Source: Candidatus Kuenenia stuttgartensis (lineage in GTDB: Bacteria > Planctomycetota > Planctomycetia > Planctomycetales > Planctomycetaceae). From it: a DNA stretch of 64,000 bases. Made by a program: the position numbers and the translations under genes. Location: the NCBI GenBank assembly GCA_945904015.1, contig CAMDPK010000006.1, positions 1 through 64,000 on the forward strand, given 5' to 3'. The notes under the pieces were generated by a model. It saw nothing but the letters and a program-made list of their open reading frames with translations. It made no database searches and was not told the DNA's origin. Positions 15,553-24,013 of the stretch are shown piece after piece. The first letter of the stretch is position 1; each line of letters opens with the position of its first letter.

Positions 15553-17658
15553 CTACGGCAGAAAAATTTGCTCTTCGGGCTGATCTTGTGGTTGCTGCTG
15601 TGGCTGCTGGGGTTGTTGCGGTCTTTGCGGCGGCGGTTTTTGTTGAGGCTTCGTGAAGATTTTCTGGAGTCGCTTTTGTAATTCGGTGGAGTTGATTTTG
15701 CCGTCGAGCTTCACAACCTGCACCGAGTTGGTCGGACGCGCGGCGCGATCAAGTTGGTCGATCAACTCAGAGATGTTCTCCAGCAGGCTTTCGGGAGCCG
15801 AGACGATGATCGTGTTGGAGATGTCATCGACTCCCAACGAGACTAAGCCTTTGAATTTGATCGGAGTTTCCTGCTTGGATTTGTCGTCGCTTTCGGCGTT
15901 GCCGTAGACGAAGGTGTAGTTGCGTTCGGGAGGCTTCTGCCCTTCTTTGCCTTGTTGATTGTTCTGGTACGCCTTGTCGTTGGTGGAGAGCAGGTCGCGG
16001 TACACGTCTTTGACCGCCTCGGCGAGGACGGTCGCCTTGGAGTACTTGAGCGTGAAGACTTGCGTCTTGCGAACTTGCTTGCCATCGGTGGCGAGTGGTT
16101 TATCGTAGATGTTGATCAACTCTTCGATGACCTTGAGCTGCGCCGCGTCAGCTCCTTGAACGATGATCGTGCCGCTGTCGGAATCAGAGATGAACTTCAG
16201 CGGCTTCTTTTTGGAGAGTCGGCGCGAGGAATCCTGATTCGAGTTGCTCTCCATTCGGCCGAAATACGGATTGAAACTGCTGGTAGGCTTCTTTTTGTCT
16301 TCCTCGAAGAAATCCTTGAGGCTGAGTTCGACGGAATACGCCCAGGTCGTCGAGTGCTTGAGGTAGAAGACTTTGTAGTCGCGTTTCGGCGGCGCGGCTT
16401 CTTGCAGCAACTCTTCGAGTTGGTCGAGAGCGTTCGTGTCCTGCGATTCGAGGATCAGCCGACCGTCGGGACCACGTCGGATGTGGATCGGGGCGTGGGG
16501 TAGGTTTTCAACCTGCCCGGCTCGCTTGCGATTTTCGATTCGATTTGAGGGGACTGTCGGCGGATCTTCAGCAGCGGGCAGGTTGGAAACCTGCCCCACG
16601 TCGTCAGCGATGGCCAGAAGCACTTCGCGAGCCTGCGATGGCATTGCGGCACGAGCAGATGGAACGGGCTTCTTCGGAGTCGCAGCCTTCGAACCTTTGG
16701 CCTTGGCCGCGGGCTTTTCTTTCGCGGGTTCGTTTCGAGGCGCGGAGGTCTCCGGCGACTCGGTCGGTTCGGCCTGTCGGGGTCGTCGCGACGGGCCAGC
16801 GTCCTCGATGATGAGTTCATTGGGACTGATGCCGGGCCAGATGCGGCGGATGCGTTCCAGTAATTGCTCGGCGTCATCCGCGTCGAGGTTGTCGAGATAC
16901 CGCTGCGTGTTGCGATTTCCGCCGGGCGGAGCGATCTCGCCTAATTTCATCAGCAGGTTTTCGATCTCGCGAAGTTCGATCTCGTTGGCCCACAGCAGCA
17001 GGCGATTGTTCTCGACATCGGCATCGACTTTGAACTTGTCGCTGCTGTCGGTCTGCGACGATCGGCCGCCCATCATCGAGAAACCGTCGAAGTAACCGTA
17101 GTACGGATTTTGGCGGCCCTGGGTCTTCTCCTTTTCACCTCCGGCCATCATGAACTCGATCGTGCCGGCGACGTAATCGGCTCCGAGCTTGCGCAGCGGG
17201 ATCACCTGAAACTTGCGGCCGGTGCCGTCGAGCTTTTCGACCAGCATCTTGATCGTCAGGTGATCAGCCAGCGAAGCGTACGCGATGATCGACTTGTTCT
17301 TGGTGTCGATTTGCAGCTTGGTGGTTGGATCGAGATTGCCAACTTCCTCCAGCAGATCGACCAGCGATTGCGGTTCGATGCCGCTGAGTCGATGGACCTG
17401 CATTCGCGAGAGATTCTGCAGCAGATGCTCGTGCGAGGATTGGACATCGAGCGTCTTCACGGCTTGCGAGACGATCGCCATTTTGTCGGGAGGCGCGGTC
17501 GCGAGAATGCTGTTCTCCCGCTCGTTGGCCAACAGCCTGACTTCGCCTGGTTTGGCACTGGCTCCGCCACCCGGCTTCGCTTGCCCTGCGGCCTGCTGCA
17601 TTTGCTGCATCATCTGCTGCATTTGCTGCTGGAACTGCTGCATCATGTTGGGGTCCAT
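15553..17658 (-). CDS. Secretin-N-repeat protein, C-terminal part (frameshifted from the N-terminal part)
   Basis: 701 residues if begun at ATG 17658, but it has no signal peptide and starts inside a Gln/Met-rich stretch (MDPNMMQQFQQQMQQMMQQM). It is the continuation of the ORF ending at 17264, split by the nine-C run at 17663-17671. It contains several NolW/secretin-N-type modules: QVIPLRKLGADYVAGTIEFM, KVFYLKHSTTWAYSVELSL and QVFTLKYSKATVLAEAVKDV, each followed by a VDxxxNTIIVSAPE-like strand. A Ser/Pro/Lys-rich linker sits between. There is no secretin channel domain; the C-terminus is a Pro/Gln-rich tail. A family A palindrome (16494-16600) is translated in the middle. Probably periplasmic; role unknown. 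Confidence 0.85.
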   Translation of the reverse strand: MDPNMMQQFQQQMQQMMQQMQQAAGQAKPGGGASAKPGEVRLLANERENSILATAPPDKMAIVSQAVKTLDVQSSHEHLLQNLSRMQVHRLSGIEPQSLVDLLEEVGNLDPTTKLQIDTKNKSIIAYASLADHLTIKMLVEKLDGTGRKFQVIPLRKLGADYVAGTIEFMMAGGEKEKTQGRQNPYYGYFDGFSMMGGRSSQTDSSDKFKVDADVENNRLLLWANEIELREIENLLMKLGEIAPPGGNRNTQRYLDNLDADDAEQLLERIRRIWPGISPNELIIEDAGPSRRPRQAEPTESPETSAPRNEPAKEKPAAKAKGSKAATPKKPVPSARAAMPSQAREVLLAIADDVGQVSNLPAAEDPPTVPSNRIENRKRAGQVENLPHAPIHIRRGPDGRLILESQDTNALDQLEELLQEAAPPKRDYKVFYLKHSTTWAYSVELSLKDFFEEDKKKPTSSFNPYFGRMESNSNQDSSRRLSKKKPLKFISDSDSGTIIVQGADAAQLKVIEELINIYDKPLATDGKQVRKTQVFTLKYSKATVLAEAVKDVYRDLLSTNDKAYQNNQQGKEGQKPPERNYTFVYGNAESDDKSKQETPIKFKGLVSLGVDDISNTIIVSAPESLLENISELIDQLDRAARPTNSVQVVKLDGKINSTELQKRLQKIFTKPQQKPPPQRPQQPQQPQQQPQDQPEEQIFLP
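16494..16600. repeat. In-frame palindromic element (family A, copy 3, long loop)
   Basis: Arms 16494-16518 and 16576-16600 match family A with two mismatches, but the loop is 57 nt instead of 9. On the minus strand it is read in frame inside the secretin-N protein as VGQVSNLP, a spacer of about 18 residues, then GQVENLPH. Confidence 0.95.
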
Positions 17659-18628
17659 GCCACCCCCCCCCGCCGCTGCTGCCGCTCCGTTTCTTCTGTG
17701 AGTTCGGTTTGTTGATGCCCAACAGGGTGTGCAATTGGTCGAGCACCTCGGTGGCTTTCGTGTGCTTGAGCTTGAACTCGCGGACGAGCTGCTCTTGCTT
17801 GCCGCCGGATTGCTCCTCCTGAATGACGGTCCAAACTTCGCGGAGGTTCTTGACCGAATCCATCGCCTCCAGCCGATTCGTGTTCGTCAGGTGCGTCAGC
17901 TTGCCGTTGGGACTGAGCATCGGCTTGAGTTCGGTCTCGGCCTGGTCGGCCAGCAGCCATGCCAGCGGAAACGACGTCTTCACGAAGTCGTGATCGGGAA
18001 GCGTCGCGAGATCGTCCGGCTCGACGCGCGGCACCATGCCCGGATTGATCTTGGTCACGTTGACCACCGAGATCGTCTCGCCGTGCGTGAGCATGGTGAA
18101 ACCTCTCGACAGCAAGTGACGATTCAGCAAGTCGCGAGCTTCATCGATCGAGTAGCTCTGCTGCGTGACGAGGTTGAGGTAGTCGTTGGGCAGCTCTTGC
18201 CAGTCGAGACTCTTCTGCGAGGTCTCGCCCAGCCAATCGAGCACGTCCGGCCAAGGTTGCCCCTTGAGGTTGAACTTCACTTTGCCGTCCGCGTCCAGCT
18301 TGAGGTTCTTCAATTCGTCTGGGTTCGGTGGTGTCTGCGGTTTCGCCGGTCGAGTGGTCAGCGGTGACGGGCCGTCCTTTTTCTTCTCGCCCTCCTTCGG
18401 AGCGTTGGGATCGACTGGCTTCGCCGCGCCTGGAGGTGCATTGGGATTCGGCTGCCCCGGAACCACTGGTTGAGCTCCGGCGGGCGGAGCGTCGCCAACC
18501 ACTTGGACGGCTCCGCCTTCGGTGCGAATGACTCGCTTCGCTTGCCAAGCCATCGCCGGCACTGAGGCAGCACTCGCTGCAAATAACGCCAAGAGCACGA
18601 TTCGAATCGGTCGAGGAGCGCAGGTCAT
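17264..18628 (-). CDS. Secretin-N-repeat protein, N-terminal part (frameshifted)
   Basis: Starts at ATG 18628 with a clean signal peptide (IVLLALFAASAASVPAMA|WQAK). A Pro/Lys-rich linker follows, then an STN-like domain (about 115-190: VKFNLKGQPWPDVLDWLGE, YSIDEARDLLNRHLLSRGF) and a secretin-N module (FVKTSFPLAWLLADQAETEL, REFKLKHTKATEVLDQLHTL). The true coding frame ends at about residue 319, in the run of nine G (minus strand) at 17663-17671; the remaining 135 residues to 17264 are out of frame. With eight G the frame would continue as GGGGGMDPNMMQQ into the next entry, giving one protein of about 1,020 residues. Either a sequencing or assembly indel, a recent mutation, or a slippage switch. 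Confidence 0.85.
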   Translation of the reverse strand: MTCAPRPIRIVLLALFAASAASVPAMAWQAKRVIRTEGGAVQVVGDAPPAGAQPVVPGQPNPNAPPGAAKPVDPNAPKEGEKKKDGPSPLTTRPAKPQTPPNPDELKNLKLDADGKVKFNLKGQPWPDVLDWLGETSQKSLDWQELPNDYLNLVTQQSYSIDEARDLLNRHLLSRGFTMLTHGETISVVNVTKINPGMVPRVEPDDLATLPDHDFVKTSFPLAWLLADQAETELKPMLSPNGKLTHLTNTNRLEAMDSVKNLREVWTVIQEEQSGGKQEQLVREFKLKHTKATEVLDQLHTLLGINKPNSQKKRSGSSGGGGWHGPQHDAAVPAANAADDAANAAGRRASEAGWRSQCQTRRSQAVGQRAGEQHSRDRASRQNGDRLASREDARCPILARASAAESLANAGPSTQRHRTAIAGRSAGGSWQSRSNHQAANRHQEQVDHRVRFAG

Positions 18629-18968
18629 GAATAGCCCCAGTTCGCAGTGGCCGCAAGCGGCAAAACAACCATGACAACTTGTCTGGAATTATGCCCAAGC
18701 GATACGGAACAACGCAACACCTTGCTTGAGCGCAAGCGGCAGGGACACCGCTGTCGAACGAATCGTTCCGCAGAATCGGAAGGGTTGGATTTTCACGACA
18801 CCGGATGACGTGACCGAAGACGAATCGTGCGAATTCCCGCAATCTCTGTCGCACAGTCACACCCTCCGCGATAGCTGCTGACGAGGACTCACAGCGGGGG
18901 CTGCGGTGACCTAAACCAAGGGACTCCCGCAGTTTCAGGAGCTTTTTGCAACCTCTCAGGAATCGGAC
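18629..18968. other. Divergent intergenic region
   Basis: 340 bp between the secretin-N gene (minus) and the kinase gene (plus), expected to hold both promoters. I see no gene, no long palindrome of the kind found elsewhere, and no confident -35/-10 pair. Confidence 0.5.
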
Positions 18969-20756
18969 ATGCCAGCCAGCCATGTGGAAGAACCCGCGCT
19001 ACTTCGACCGAATCGGCCCGCCAAGCCGACTCCGCGACCGGAGCGAATTCCAAAGTCAACGACCTCCGCTTGCGTCACTCAGCCAACCGCTCCGAAGAGC
19101 CAACCGGTCGCCGCGAAAAAAATCAGTCGCGGAGCTGGCTCGGACATTCACCGCCTGATCGGGCCGTTCTTGATCGAAAAGAAACTGGGCGTCGGCGGCA
19201 TGGGGATCGTCTACAAGGCGAACTACACCAAGAACGGAGCCGAGGTCGCGGTCAAAGTGCTGCCGCTGGTTCTGTCCGCGAACAAGAAACTCGTCGATCG
19301 CTTCAACCGCGAGATGGCGATTCTGAAGAAACTGAAGCACCCGCGAATCGTGCAGTTCTACGGCGGCGGCGAACAAGACGGTCAGCATTTCTACGCGATG
19401 GAATTCATCGACGGCGGCACGCTGGCGGAGTTGCTCCAGGAAAAGGGCCGGCTGCCGTGGCAGCAGGTCATCGAGTTCGGCGTGCAAATTGCCGAAGCCC
19501 TCGAGCACGCGCACGATCACGGCATCGTGCATCGTGACCTCAAGCCGGCGAATTTGTTTCTCGGCCAAGACGGCAAGCTGCGGCTGGGAGATTTCGGAAT
19601 CGCTCGCGACTCCGATGCGACCGCGCTGACCGCTGCCGGATCGACGGTCGGCACGCAAGCCTACATGGCTCCCGAGCAAATCACCGGCAAGCAACTGATT
19701 AGCAACAAGACCGACTTGTACGCACTGGGCTGCGTCATGTTCGAGATGCTCACCGGCCGCGTCCCGTTCAAAGGGGCCGCCTCGATGGAAGTGCTGCTCA
19801 AGCACATCAACGAGGCTCCGGCGAAAATCCGTACCGAGGTCATGGACTGTCCGGTGTTCCTCGAACAGGTCGTCCTGCAACTGCTCGAAAAATCGCCGGA
19901 CAAACGCCCGCACGACGCGCTGATGGTGCAAATCGCCCTGGAGGAAGTCATCGAACGAGTCGCCGCCAAGACCAGCACGATGACGCAGATGACTGCAGGA
20001 GCCGGCCAAACCGCGATCGACATGTCGCAACTCTCCGATCCGGCCCAGTTGAAGAAACTGCTCGGCAAGAAAAAGAAGAAACGCAAAGCGACCGGCCCAA
20101 TCTGGGAACGCGGTTGGTTTCTGGCAAGTTGCCTGGCCGTGATGCTCGGCGGCGTTGCGTGGTCGCTGATGCCGCCGTCCGAAGAAAAACTCTTCGCTCA
20201 CGCGCTGCCGCTGATGCAAACCGACGACCCGGTCAAATGGCAAGAGGCCAACGATCGGTATCTGAAGTCGCTGCTGGAGCGTTTCCCGAATGGCCAGCAC
20301 GCCGACGAGGCTCGCGACCTGATCGACAAGCTGGAGATGCACCGCACCGAACGGGGCATCGAAACCCGCCTGCGACTCGGCCAAGATCCGAAGCACGAAG
20401 CCGAGCGGCTATTCCTGCAAGCTCGCGAACTCGAACGCTTCGGCGATTATCTTTCCGCGCGCGAGCAATACCGCGCCCTGATCGACTTGCTCAAAGATCG
20501 CGAGCAAGACCGCTCGTACCGCAACCTCGCCAAACAGCAACTCGCGGTGTTGGAAAACGCCGGAGACGGCAACGTCGATCGCAAACAAATCGTAAACGAC
20601 GCCCTAAAGAACGCGCGCGAACAGTTCCTCGGCGGCAAGACGCACGCCGCCGAGGAAACCTGGCGGAGCATCATCAAGCTCTACGACGGCAAAGCCGAAT
20701 TCGCCGAAGAAGTCACCGAAGCCCGCGCCGGCCGAGCAGGCCGGTTGAACGAGTAA
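18969..20756 (+). CDS. Membrane Ser/Thr protein kinase with C-terminal extracytoplasmic helical region
   Basis: 595 residues from ATG 18969. A Pro-rich N-terminal tail (1-60) precedes the kinase domain (about 63-330): Gly loop GVGGMGIVY (74-82), Lys96 in AVKVL, HRDLKPAN (188-195), DFG at 208-210 and APEQ at 235-238. A Lys-rich stretch (LGKKKKKRK) precedes the membrane segment (WFLASCLAVMLGGVAWSLM, 383-401). The last 190 residues are charged helices that look like TPR-type repeats (ERLFLQARELERFGDYLSAR, EQFLGGKTHAAEETWRSIIK). There are no PASTA repeats. All catalytic residues are present. The TAA stop at 20754-20756 is the first three bases of palindrome B1. Confidence 0.92.
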   Translation: MPASHVEEPALLRPNRPAKPTPRPERIPKSTTSACVTQPTAPKSQPVAAKKISRGAGSDIHRLIGPFLIEKKLGVGGMGIVYKANYTKNGAEVAVKVLPLVLSANKKLVDRFNREMAILKKLKHPRIVQFYGGGEQDGQHFYAMEFIDGGTLAELLQEKGRLPWQQVIEFGVQIAEALEHAHDHGIVHRDLKPANLFLGQDGKLRLGDFGIARDSDATALTAAGSTVGTQAYMAPEQITGKQLISNKTDLYALGCVMFEMLTGRVPFKGAASMEVLLKHINEAPAKIRTEVMDCPVFLEQVVLQLLEKSPDKRPHDALMVQIALEEVIERVAAKTSTMTQMTAGAGQTAIDMSQLSDPAQLKKLLGKKKKKRKATGPIWERGWFLASCLAVMLGGVAWSLMPPSEEKLFAHALPLMQTDDPVKWQEANDRYLKSLLERFPNGQHADEARDLIDKLEMHRTERGIETRLRLGQDPKHEAERLFLQARELERFGDYLSAREQYRALIDLLKDREQDRSYRNLAKQQLAVLENAGDGNVDRKQIVNDALKNAREQFLGGKTHAAEETWRSIIKLYDGKAEFAEEVTEARAGRAGRLNE

Positions 20757-20845
20757 CCCGAAGCGTCAGCGAGGGCGAACGCTAAACCGACGTGATTAGC
20801 GGCGAAGCGTTCTGGAGCGTTCGCCCTCGCTGACGCTTCGGGTTA
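20754..20845. repeat. Palindromic element (family B, copy 1)
   Basis: Arms TAACCCGAAGCGTCAGCGAG (continuing GGCGAACGCT) and the complement ending CGCTGACGCTTCGGGTTA, about 30 nt each, around a loop of about 32 nt. It lies between two convergent genes and supplies the stop codon of the kinase gene. Confidence 0.95.
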
Positions 20846-20868
20846 GTTTGCAACCGAACTCGATCGAG

Positions 20869-23835
20869 TCATTCGCTGCTCGGCTGCGGAGGCTCGATCA
20901 GCCAAATTCGAGCGGTGGCAAAAGCCTCGTTGAAGGTTATGCGGTTCCCATTGTGGTCCGTGAACCACCAATCTCCGTCACGTCCACGAGGACGCCGTCG
21001 CGGAATGCCAGTTCCGTTGGTCGTCACGAGGAAAGGAATCTCCTTCGGCACAATGACGTGAACACGTCCACCCACGTCTTGAGTCAATTCTTCCAGGACG
21101 CCGTGCGGAAAATAAACGAATTCCCCAGCGGTTAGGGGATCGCGCGGCACTTCTGCGAAGTAGGTTGGAGTCAACTCGGCCAGCGACTCCGGGTAGCGTC
21201 CCTGCTCGCGGTGGAAATCGGCGAGTGCGAGCAGCAACATCGTGGCTCGGAACGACTCCGCTCGCTTCAAGAATTCGGATTTCACGATCACGGAGACTCT
21301 CCAATTCATGTTCGGTGGAACGAGTGTGGTTTCCAGGAGAACTCCCTCCACGGAATTTTGGAAGTTACCGAGAGCGAGCAGCTTCGCCCTCTCCTCCGGC
21401 TGCAAGAGTTCGGCGAGGACGGCCAAGTCCTGAGCGGATAGAAATTGAGAATTTGAAAAGTACGGGAGCGGGCTATTCGCCTTCAGAATCCGTCCCAGCA
21501 ATTCCGCGCGCTCCAACGCGAGCGACGATTGCCAGCGAACGACGCGATCGGATCGCCAGCGTTCCCAGAACATCGTGCTCCAGACCGTCGACCACTTCCA
21601 GAACGTCTCAGCCGGCTCCCGACTTTGGACGGACCCGGCGTATCTCTTCCACGTTTCTCCGAGCTTCAGCCACTCTTGAGCTTGGAGGTACTCGTGATGC
21701 ACCGCGCGCCGAATCGACGTGCGGTCAGCGGAGATCTCCTCCAGCTTGCGGATCGCAATGAGGATACGGTCGCGAGTTTGTTCTTTGTGCCGCCCCCATC
21801 TGGCGACGGTCGCCAACAACAACGATTCGTGAACGAACGATGACGACGTGTTGGCGAATAAATCACGAACCGGTGCGGCTCGCAAATTGGATCGTCTCAG
21901 CAATTCGAACGCGATCAGGATGTCGTCCCAGGTCGCGTCGAGGTCTCCACTTTTCAAAGAATGCTCCGCCTGCTGAATCATCAGCCACGGCAACGTTTCC
22001 GGGCGATTTGCCATCGAATCGTCATTGGAGCGAGGCGAGAGGTCGGCCTCGACCAGAGCCAGCGGCACCGGCGACTTGTCATGTGCCTCGCGCAACAACG
22101 GCACTACCGCGACATGCTGTTGCAGCCAGTCGCGATGAAATCCCTTGAACACTTCGGCATGACTTTGCGTATCGGTCCAATCCGGGTGTTCCTGTTTGAG
22201 CCGTTCGATGCGATCGCCGTAGGACTCCAACTGCCCTTCACCCCGTTCGATCTCCGTCATCGCTCTGCGGTAAATGTCGAGCGTTTCCTTCTCAGCCGGT
22301 GTGAGCCGAGCCAGCACGCGCGAGTCTTCGTCCCATTCCGCAGGCAAAGTCACCACTGGGATTTGCACGACGCGATACGTCGCGCACGTCACGAGCAAGA
22401 GACCGATGGGAACTCCAAGTCCCAGCCACAACCTCCGGCGAGCCGCTCGATCACGGCGTTCCTCGACCCAGTCGTTCGCCTTGAGCCACGTCACGAACAG
22501 CGCGATCACCGGCAACGAACCGACCGACCACCACGTCGGAGCCAGCCACGAAGTCATCAATCCGCCCCACATGCCGCCGAACACCGTCAACGCGATCCCC
22601 ACGGCAATCGCCACCACCGAACTGCGAATCAACATGGCCGCGAATTGTCCGGCGGAATACGCAATCAACGGCACAACCCCCGCCAACATCACATCAAACG
22701 CCGCATGACCGGCTGAGTGCGGATACGCGACGTTTTCCAAATGCCGTTTCCACAACGTCCCGGCGCACATCAGCAGCACCGGCGGAATCCAAATCACTTG
22801 GCGACTCAGCCAGGCGAATCGCGGCGAACAACCTCGCTCGGTCAGGAAGCGAAACCGGCCGCCCCATTGCTCGGGCGCGAATGCAAACACACCAAAGAAG
22901 AAACTGCCGATGAACGACGGGAGCATCAACAGCTCCCATTCGCGAAAGTTTTTCAATCTGAGGAAATGAAATCCGTACCAAACCAAGAAGGCGATCATCA
23001 CCCAGCGGCCGTCTCGCCAGCTCAACCACAACAGCCGCGACCAGCCAATCTGGCGCTGACCGAGATACGGCGGCAGTTCGGCATCCGCTGGATAGCTCGA
23101 CACGGAGTCGCGCGTCAGTCGAATCCGCCAGCGCGGCAGCCGCAGCCGATCTTCAAACCACAGCTTGCCCAGCACGACATCGGCGGTCGTCAGCAGGACG
23201 AGAACTGCGAAACGACTCAACGTAAATCGAAAGTCTTCGTTGAGCAGATTGAAAACGTCGTTTCGACCGCTCGTGAAATACGGCAACACGACCTGAATCG
23301 TCAACGATTGCCACGCGATGGCGACGACCACGCCCCACAACGGCTGCCGCACCAACAGCGATGCGAAGACACTCCATGCGAAAATCTCTGCCATGTACAA
23401 CAGGCCGTAGGTTCCAAACCAAGTGCTCTCATGCGGTGCATCCCACAGAAACACTCCGCGCGTCACCAGCCACAGAATGGCAGTCAGCAGCAAGCTGCTC
23501 GCAGCAGCGAAACCAATCTTCGCCCAGAACACTCGCGGCTGATTTGTCGGCAGCACTCGTTGAAAATCAAACACGCCGGTTTCGTGCTCGACCGAGAACA
23601 TTGTCGCGCAGCAGCCCAGCAGATAGACAACCGAAGCGATGAAGCCAGTCGCCATCAACGAGTTAGCGATGCCTTCCGTCATTCCACCGGACGGCCGGAA
23701 ACCGTCGTTGATCCAAATCAGTCCGAGTAAGCCGACCTGCATCAGCGGCGTCGCGATCAGCAACGCCAGCCACAGCGGCCGCTGAGTGCGGTATTCCTTC
23801 CAGACCAAGCGCCAGAATGGAGTGTCTGAGAACAT
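20869..23835 (-). CDS. ABC-2-type exporter permease fused to a large C-terminal domain
   Basis: Start at ATG 23835 (AGGGAA 9 bp upstream), 988 residues; the frame also runs upstream through a palindromic repeat but that part is not protein-like. Residues 1-530 form a permease with about 10-12 membrane segments (LWLALLIATPLMQVGLLGLI, GFIASVVYLLGCCATMF, FAVLVLLTTADVVLG). It is followed by about 450 residues of mostly helices (LDIYRRAMTEIERGEGQLES, ALAELTP-like ends). The last 100 residues have FHREQGRYPESLAELTPTYF and PRDPLTAGEFVYFP, a module often seen in planctomycete proteins with a 'G.YP.SL..L.P.Y...P.DP' signature. Third gene of an operon with the ATPase at 24014 and the GntR regulator; presumably exports a lipid, peptide or drug. 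Confidence 0.8.
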   Translation of the reverse strand: MFSDTPFWRLVWKEYRTQRPLWLALLIATPLMQVGLLGLIWINDGFRPSGGMTEGIANSLMATGFIASVVYLLGCCATMFSVEHETGVFDFQRVLPTNQPRVFWAKIGFAAASSLLLTAILWLVTRGVFLWDAPHESTWFGTYGLLYMAEIFAWSVFASLLVRQPLWGVVVAIAWQSLTIQVVLPYFTSGRNDVFNLLNEDFRFTLSRFAVLVLLTTADVVLGKLWFEDRLRLPRWRIRLTRDSVSSYPADAELPPYLGQRQIGWSRLLWLSWRDGRWVMIAFLVWYGFHFLRLKNFREWELLMLPSFIGSFFFGVFAFAPEQWGGRFRFLTERGCSPRFAWLSRQVIWIPPVLLMCAGTLWKRHLENVAYPHSAGHAAFDVMLAGVVPLIAYSAGQFAAMLIRSSVVAIAVGIALTVFGGMWGGLMTSWLAPTWWSVGSLPVIALFVTWLKANDWVEERRDRAARRRLWLGLGVPIGLLLVTCATYRVVQIPVVTLPAEWDEDSRVLARLTPAEKETLDIYRRAMTEIERGEGQLESYGDRIERLKQEHPDWTDTQSHAEVFKGFHRDWLQQHVAVVPLLREAHDKSPVPLALVEADLSPRSNDDSMANRPETLPWLMIQQAEHSLKSGDLDATWDDILIAFELLRRSNLRAAPVRDLFANTSSSFVHESLLLATVARWGRHKEQTRDRILIAIRKLEEISADRTSIRRAVHHEYLQAQEWLKLGETWKRYAGSVQSREPAETFWKWSTVWSTMFWERWRSDRVVRWQSSLALERAELLGRILKANSPLPYFSNSQFLSAQDLAVLAELLQPEERAKLLALGNFQNSVEGVLLETTLVPPNMNWRVSVIVKSEFLKRAESFRATMLLLALADFHREQGRYPESLAELTPTYFAEVPRDPLTAGEFVYFPHGVLEELTQDVGGRVHVIVPKEIPFLVTTNGTGIPRRRPRGRDGDWWFTDHNGNRITFNEAFATARIWLIEPPQPSSE

Positions 23836-23847
23836 GATGGTCTTTCC

Positions 23848-24011
23848 CTGGAGTGCGGCGGCTTGACGCAGCCCTCCATTCATTTGGAATGACGGCGTTG
23901 ATTCGCCAGAAAACACTCTTTTGTCAGCCAACTTTCGCGACTGCGATTGTTGAACTTCAAAGGTCGCTATTTCAGATGAATGGAGGACGGTGTCGAGCCA
24001 CCGCACTCCAG
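23848..24011. repeat. Long inverted repeat (family G, copy 1)
   Basis: Outer arms CTGGAGTGCGGCGGCTTGAC and TCGAGCCACCGCACTCCAG, inner arms around CCTCCATTCAT / ATGAATGGAGG, loop about 100 nt. Placed between the ATPase and permease genes of the same operon. The second copy is at 51945-52055. Confidence 0.9.
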
Positions 24012-24013
24012 GA

